From Candidatus Sabulitectum sp. (lineage in GTDB: Bacteria; Fermentibacterota; Fermentibacteria; Fermentibacterales; JCC-6), in assembly GCA_023136985.1 (NCBI GenBank), contig JAGLQD010000182.1, positions 1 through 15,052 of the forward strand: DNA of 15,052 bases, given 5' to 3'. The notes beneath the pieces are model-generated. The model was not told where the DNA came from and made no database searches. It saw only the letters and a program-made list of their open reading frames with translations. Positions 13,952 to 15,052 of this stretch are shown one piece after another. Within the stretch, counting starts at the first letter, position 1. Each line of letters opens with the position of its first letter. A program made the position numbers and the translations under genes.

Positions 13952-15052
13952 CTAGAAATCCTGATTTTCCGTGCGAGAAATGATTTCCTCCTGAAGATCC
14001 GTATTCATATCATTAAAGTAGTCGCTGTATCCGGCCATCCTTACCATCAGATCTTTATAATCCTCCGGAGTCTTCTGGGCGGCGCGAAGTGTGGCGGTGT
14101 CCACCACATTGAACTGGATGTGATGCCCGCCAAGAGCAAAATAGCTTCTAATCAAGCTTGCCAGCTTGGTGATATCTTCATCCTTTTGAAGAAGGCCAGG
14201 CAGGAAGCGCTGGTTTAGAAGAGTCCCTCCTGATTTTGCCTGATCGAGTTTGGAAAGAGATTTGATAACCGATGATGGACCATGAGTATCGCACCCCTGT
14301 GAGGGCGATGTGCCATCAGAAATCGGCTTCTCAGCCAAACGCCCGTTGGGGGTTGCTCCCAGGACTTTGCCGAAATAGATGTGACAGGTAGTGGAAAGCA
14401 TGTTCAGATGATATTGACCGCCTTCTTTGATGTTTGGCTTGCCATCGATCGCGGTAAATAGATCATCAAATACTTTTGTGGCGATTCCGTCAGCATAATC
14501 ATCATCATTGCCGAAAAACGGAGTTCTATTGATGATGGTTTGACGCAAGACTTCGTCGCCATCAAAGTTCCTGGAAATCGCTTTAAGGATTCTTTCCATG
14601 TTAAATGTTTTGTCTTCAAAAACGTGTTTCTTAAGAGTCGCCAGGCTATCAGTCACCGTCCCGAGGCCGCAACACTGAATGTAGTTCGTATTGTATCGCG
14701 GTCCGCCGTTGTAGTAATCCTTACCCTTTGTAATACAGTCTTCGATAACAACGGAAAGGAAAGGGGCAGGAGCATACTTTGCAAACATCCTGTCGATATA
14801 GTTGCTGACGCGCATTTTGTGATCAATCACAAAATGCAGTTGCTTCTGAAAAGCTGTGTATAACTCTTCAAAATCACTAAATTTGCATGGATCACCGGTT
14901 GCAATGCCAACAATCTTTCCTGTAACCGGATCTACTCCATTATTTAAGGCGACCTCCAGAATCTTGGGAACATTGAGATAGCCTGTTAACAGGTAAGCTT
15001 CCTTACCGAAAGCTCCTGTTTCAATACAGCCGCTGCAACCGCCTTCGCGGGC
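13952..15052 (-). CDS. glycyl radical enzyme, C-terminal part, trans-4-hydroxyproline dehydratase-like (partial)
   Basis: The frame is open to the window edge, so the N-terminus lies outside; 366 residues are visible. The active-site loop GGCSGCIETGAFGKEAY is at the edge, with the thiyl Cys of GCIE encoded at 15026-15028. The glycyl radical loop VRMAGYSDYF has its Gly at 14030-14032, followed by the standard ending LQEEIISRTE. The start-like GTG at 14830 is internal. Both catalytic residues are present. The ETGAFGKEAYLLTGY context recalls trans-4-hydroxy-L-proline dehydratases (HypD) rather than PFL, choline lyase or diol dehydratases. That assignment is from memory and needs the missing half. 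If right, it converts hydroxyproline to pyrroline-5-carboxylate. The activase gene follows after five bases. Confidence 0.9.
   Translation of the reverse strand, partial: AREGGCSGCIETGAFGKEAYLLTGYLNVPKILEVALNNGVDPVTGKIVGIATGDPCKFSDFEELYTAFQKQLHFVIDHKMRVSNYIDRMFAKYAPAPFLSVVIEDCITKGKDYYNGGPRYNTNYIQCCGLGTVTDSLATLKKHVFEDKTFNMERILKAISRNFDGDEVLRQTIINRTPFFGNDDDYADGIATKVFDDLFTAIDGKPNIKEGGQYHLNMLSTTCHIYFGKVLGATPNGRLAEKPISDGTSPSQGCDTHGPSSVIKSLSKLDQAKSGGTLLNQRFLPGLLQKDEDITKLASLIRSYFALGGHHIQFNVVDTATLRAAQKTPEDYKDLMVRMAGYSDYFNDMNTDLQEEIISRTENQDF

Overview
This window looks like a chromosomal piece of an anaerobic bacterium of the Fibrobacterota-Chlorobiota-Bacteroidota (FCB) type, probably an uncultured lineage. 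Three things suggest this. A secreted repeat protein ends in a type IX secretion (Por) sorting domain. CarA and CarB have the sequence signatures shared by Bacteroidota and eukaryotic CAD/CPS1. A glycyl radical enzyme with its activase, and a rubrerythrin-like diiron protein, both point to anaerobic life. The phylum is inference; there is no rRNA or other marker gene here.

Layout. 92-889 (-): a serine hydrolase whose reading frame runs upstream past its only start codon, so it may be 5'-damaged. 1113-5938 (+): argR-carA-carB, a tight operon for carbamoyl phosphate synthesis, with a promoter and ARG-box-like sites just before argR. 5939-6284: convergent gap with a terminator for the minus-strand gene and a puzzling promoter/operator/SD unit in front of a 12-codon ORF. 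6285-9763 (-): a zinc-ribbon/propeller-like protein followed by a T9SS-type secreted protein with seven 51-residue Ca-binding repeats. 10100-11882: small accessory genes: a short membrane protein (+), an orphan MNT-type nucleotidyltransferase (-), an unknown protein (-) and a probable outer-membrane barrel (-). 11997-12449 (-): ferritin-like diiron protein. 12516-12950 (-): a brnTA toxin-antitoxin locus with intact antitoxin and clear promoter/operator, but a toxin gene killed by an in-frame stop plus an internal deletion. 12984-15052 (-): a glycyl radical enzyme (N-terminus outside the window, most like trans-4-hydroxyproline dehydratase) and its radical-SAM activase.

How the genes fit together. 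ArgR probably senses arginine and controls its own gene plus carAB, which feed carbamoyl phosphate to arginine and pyrimidine synthesis. The glycyl radical enzyme and activase form a two-gene catabolic unit. The other genes look like independent accessory cargo, and the region contains at least one pseudogene and probably two or three decayed genes. I found no convincing new multi-gene system. The most informative oddities are the broken brnT, the eukaryote-like CarAB under ArgR, and the orphan control region at 6130-6186.
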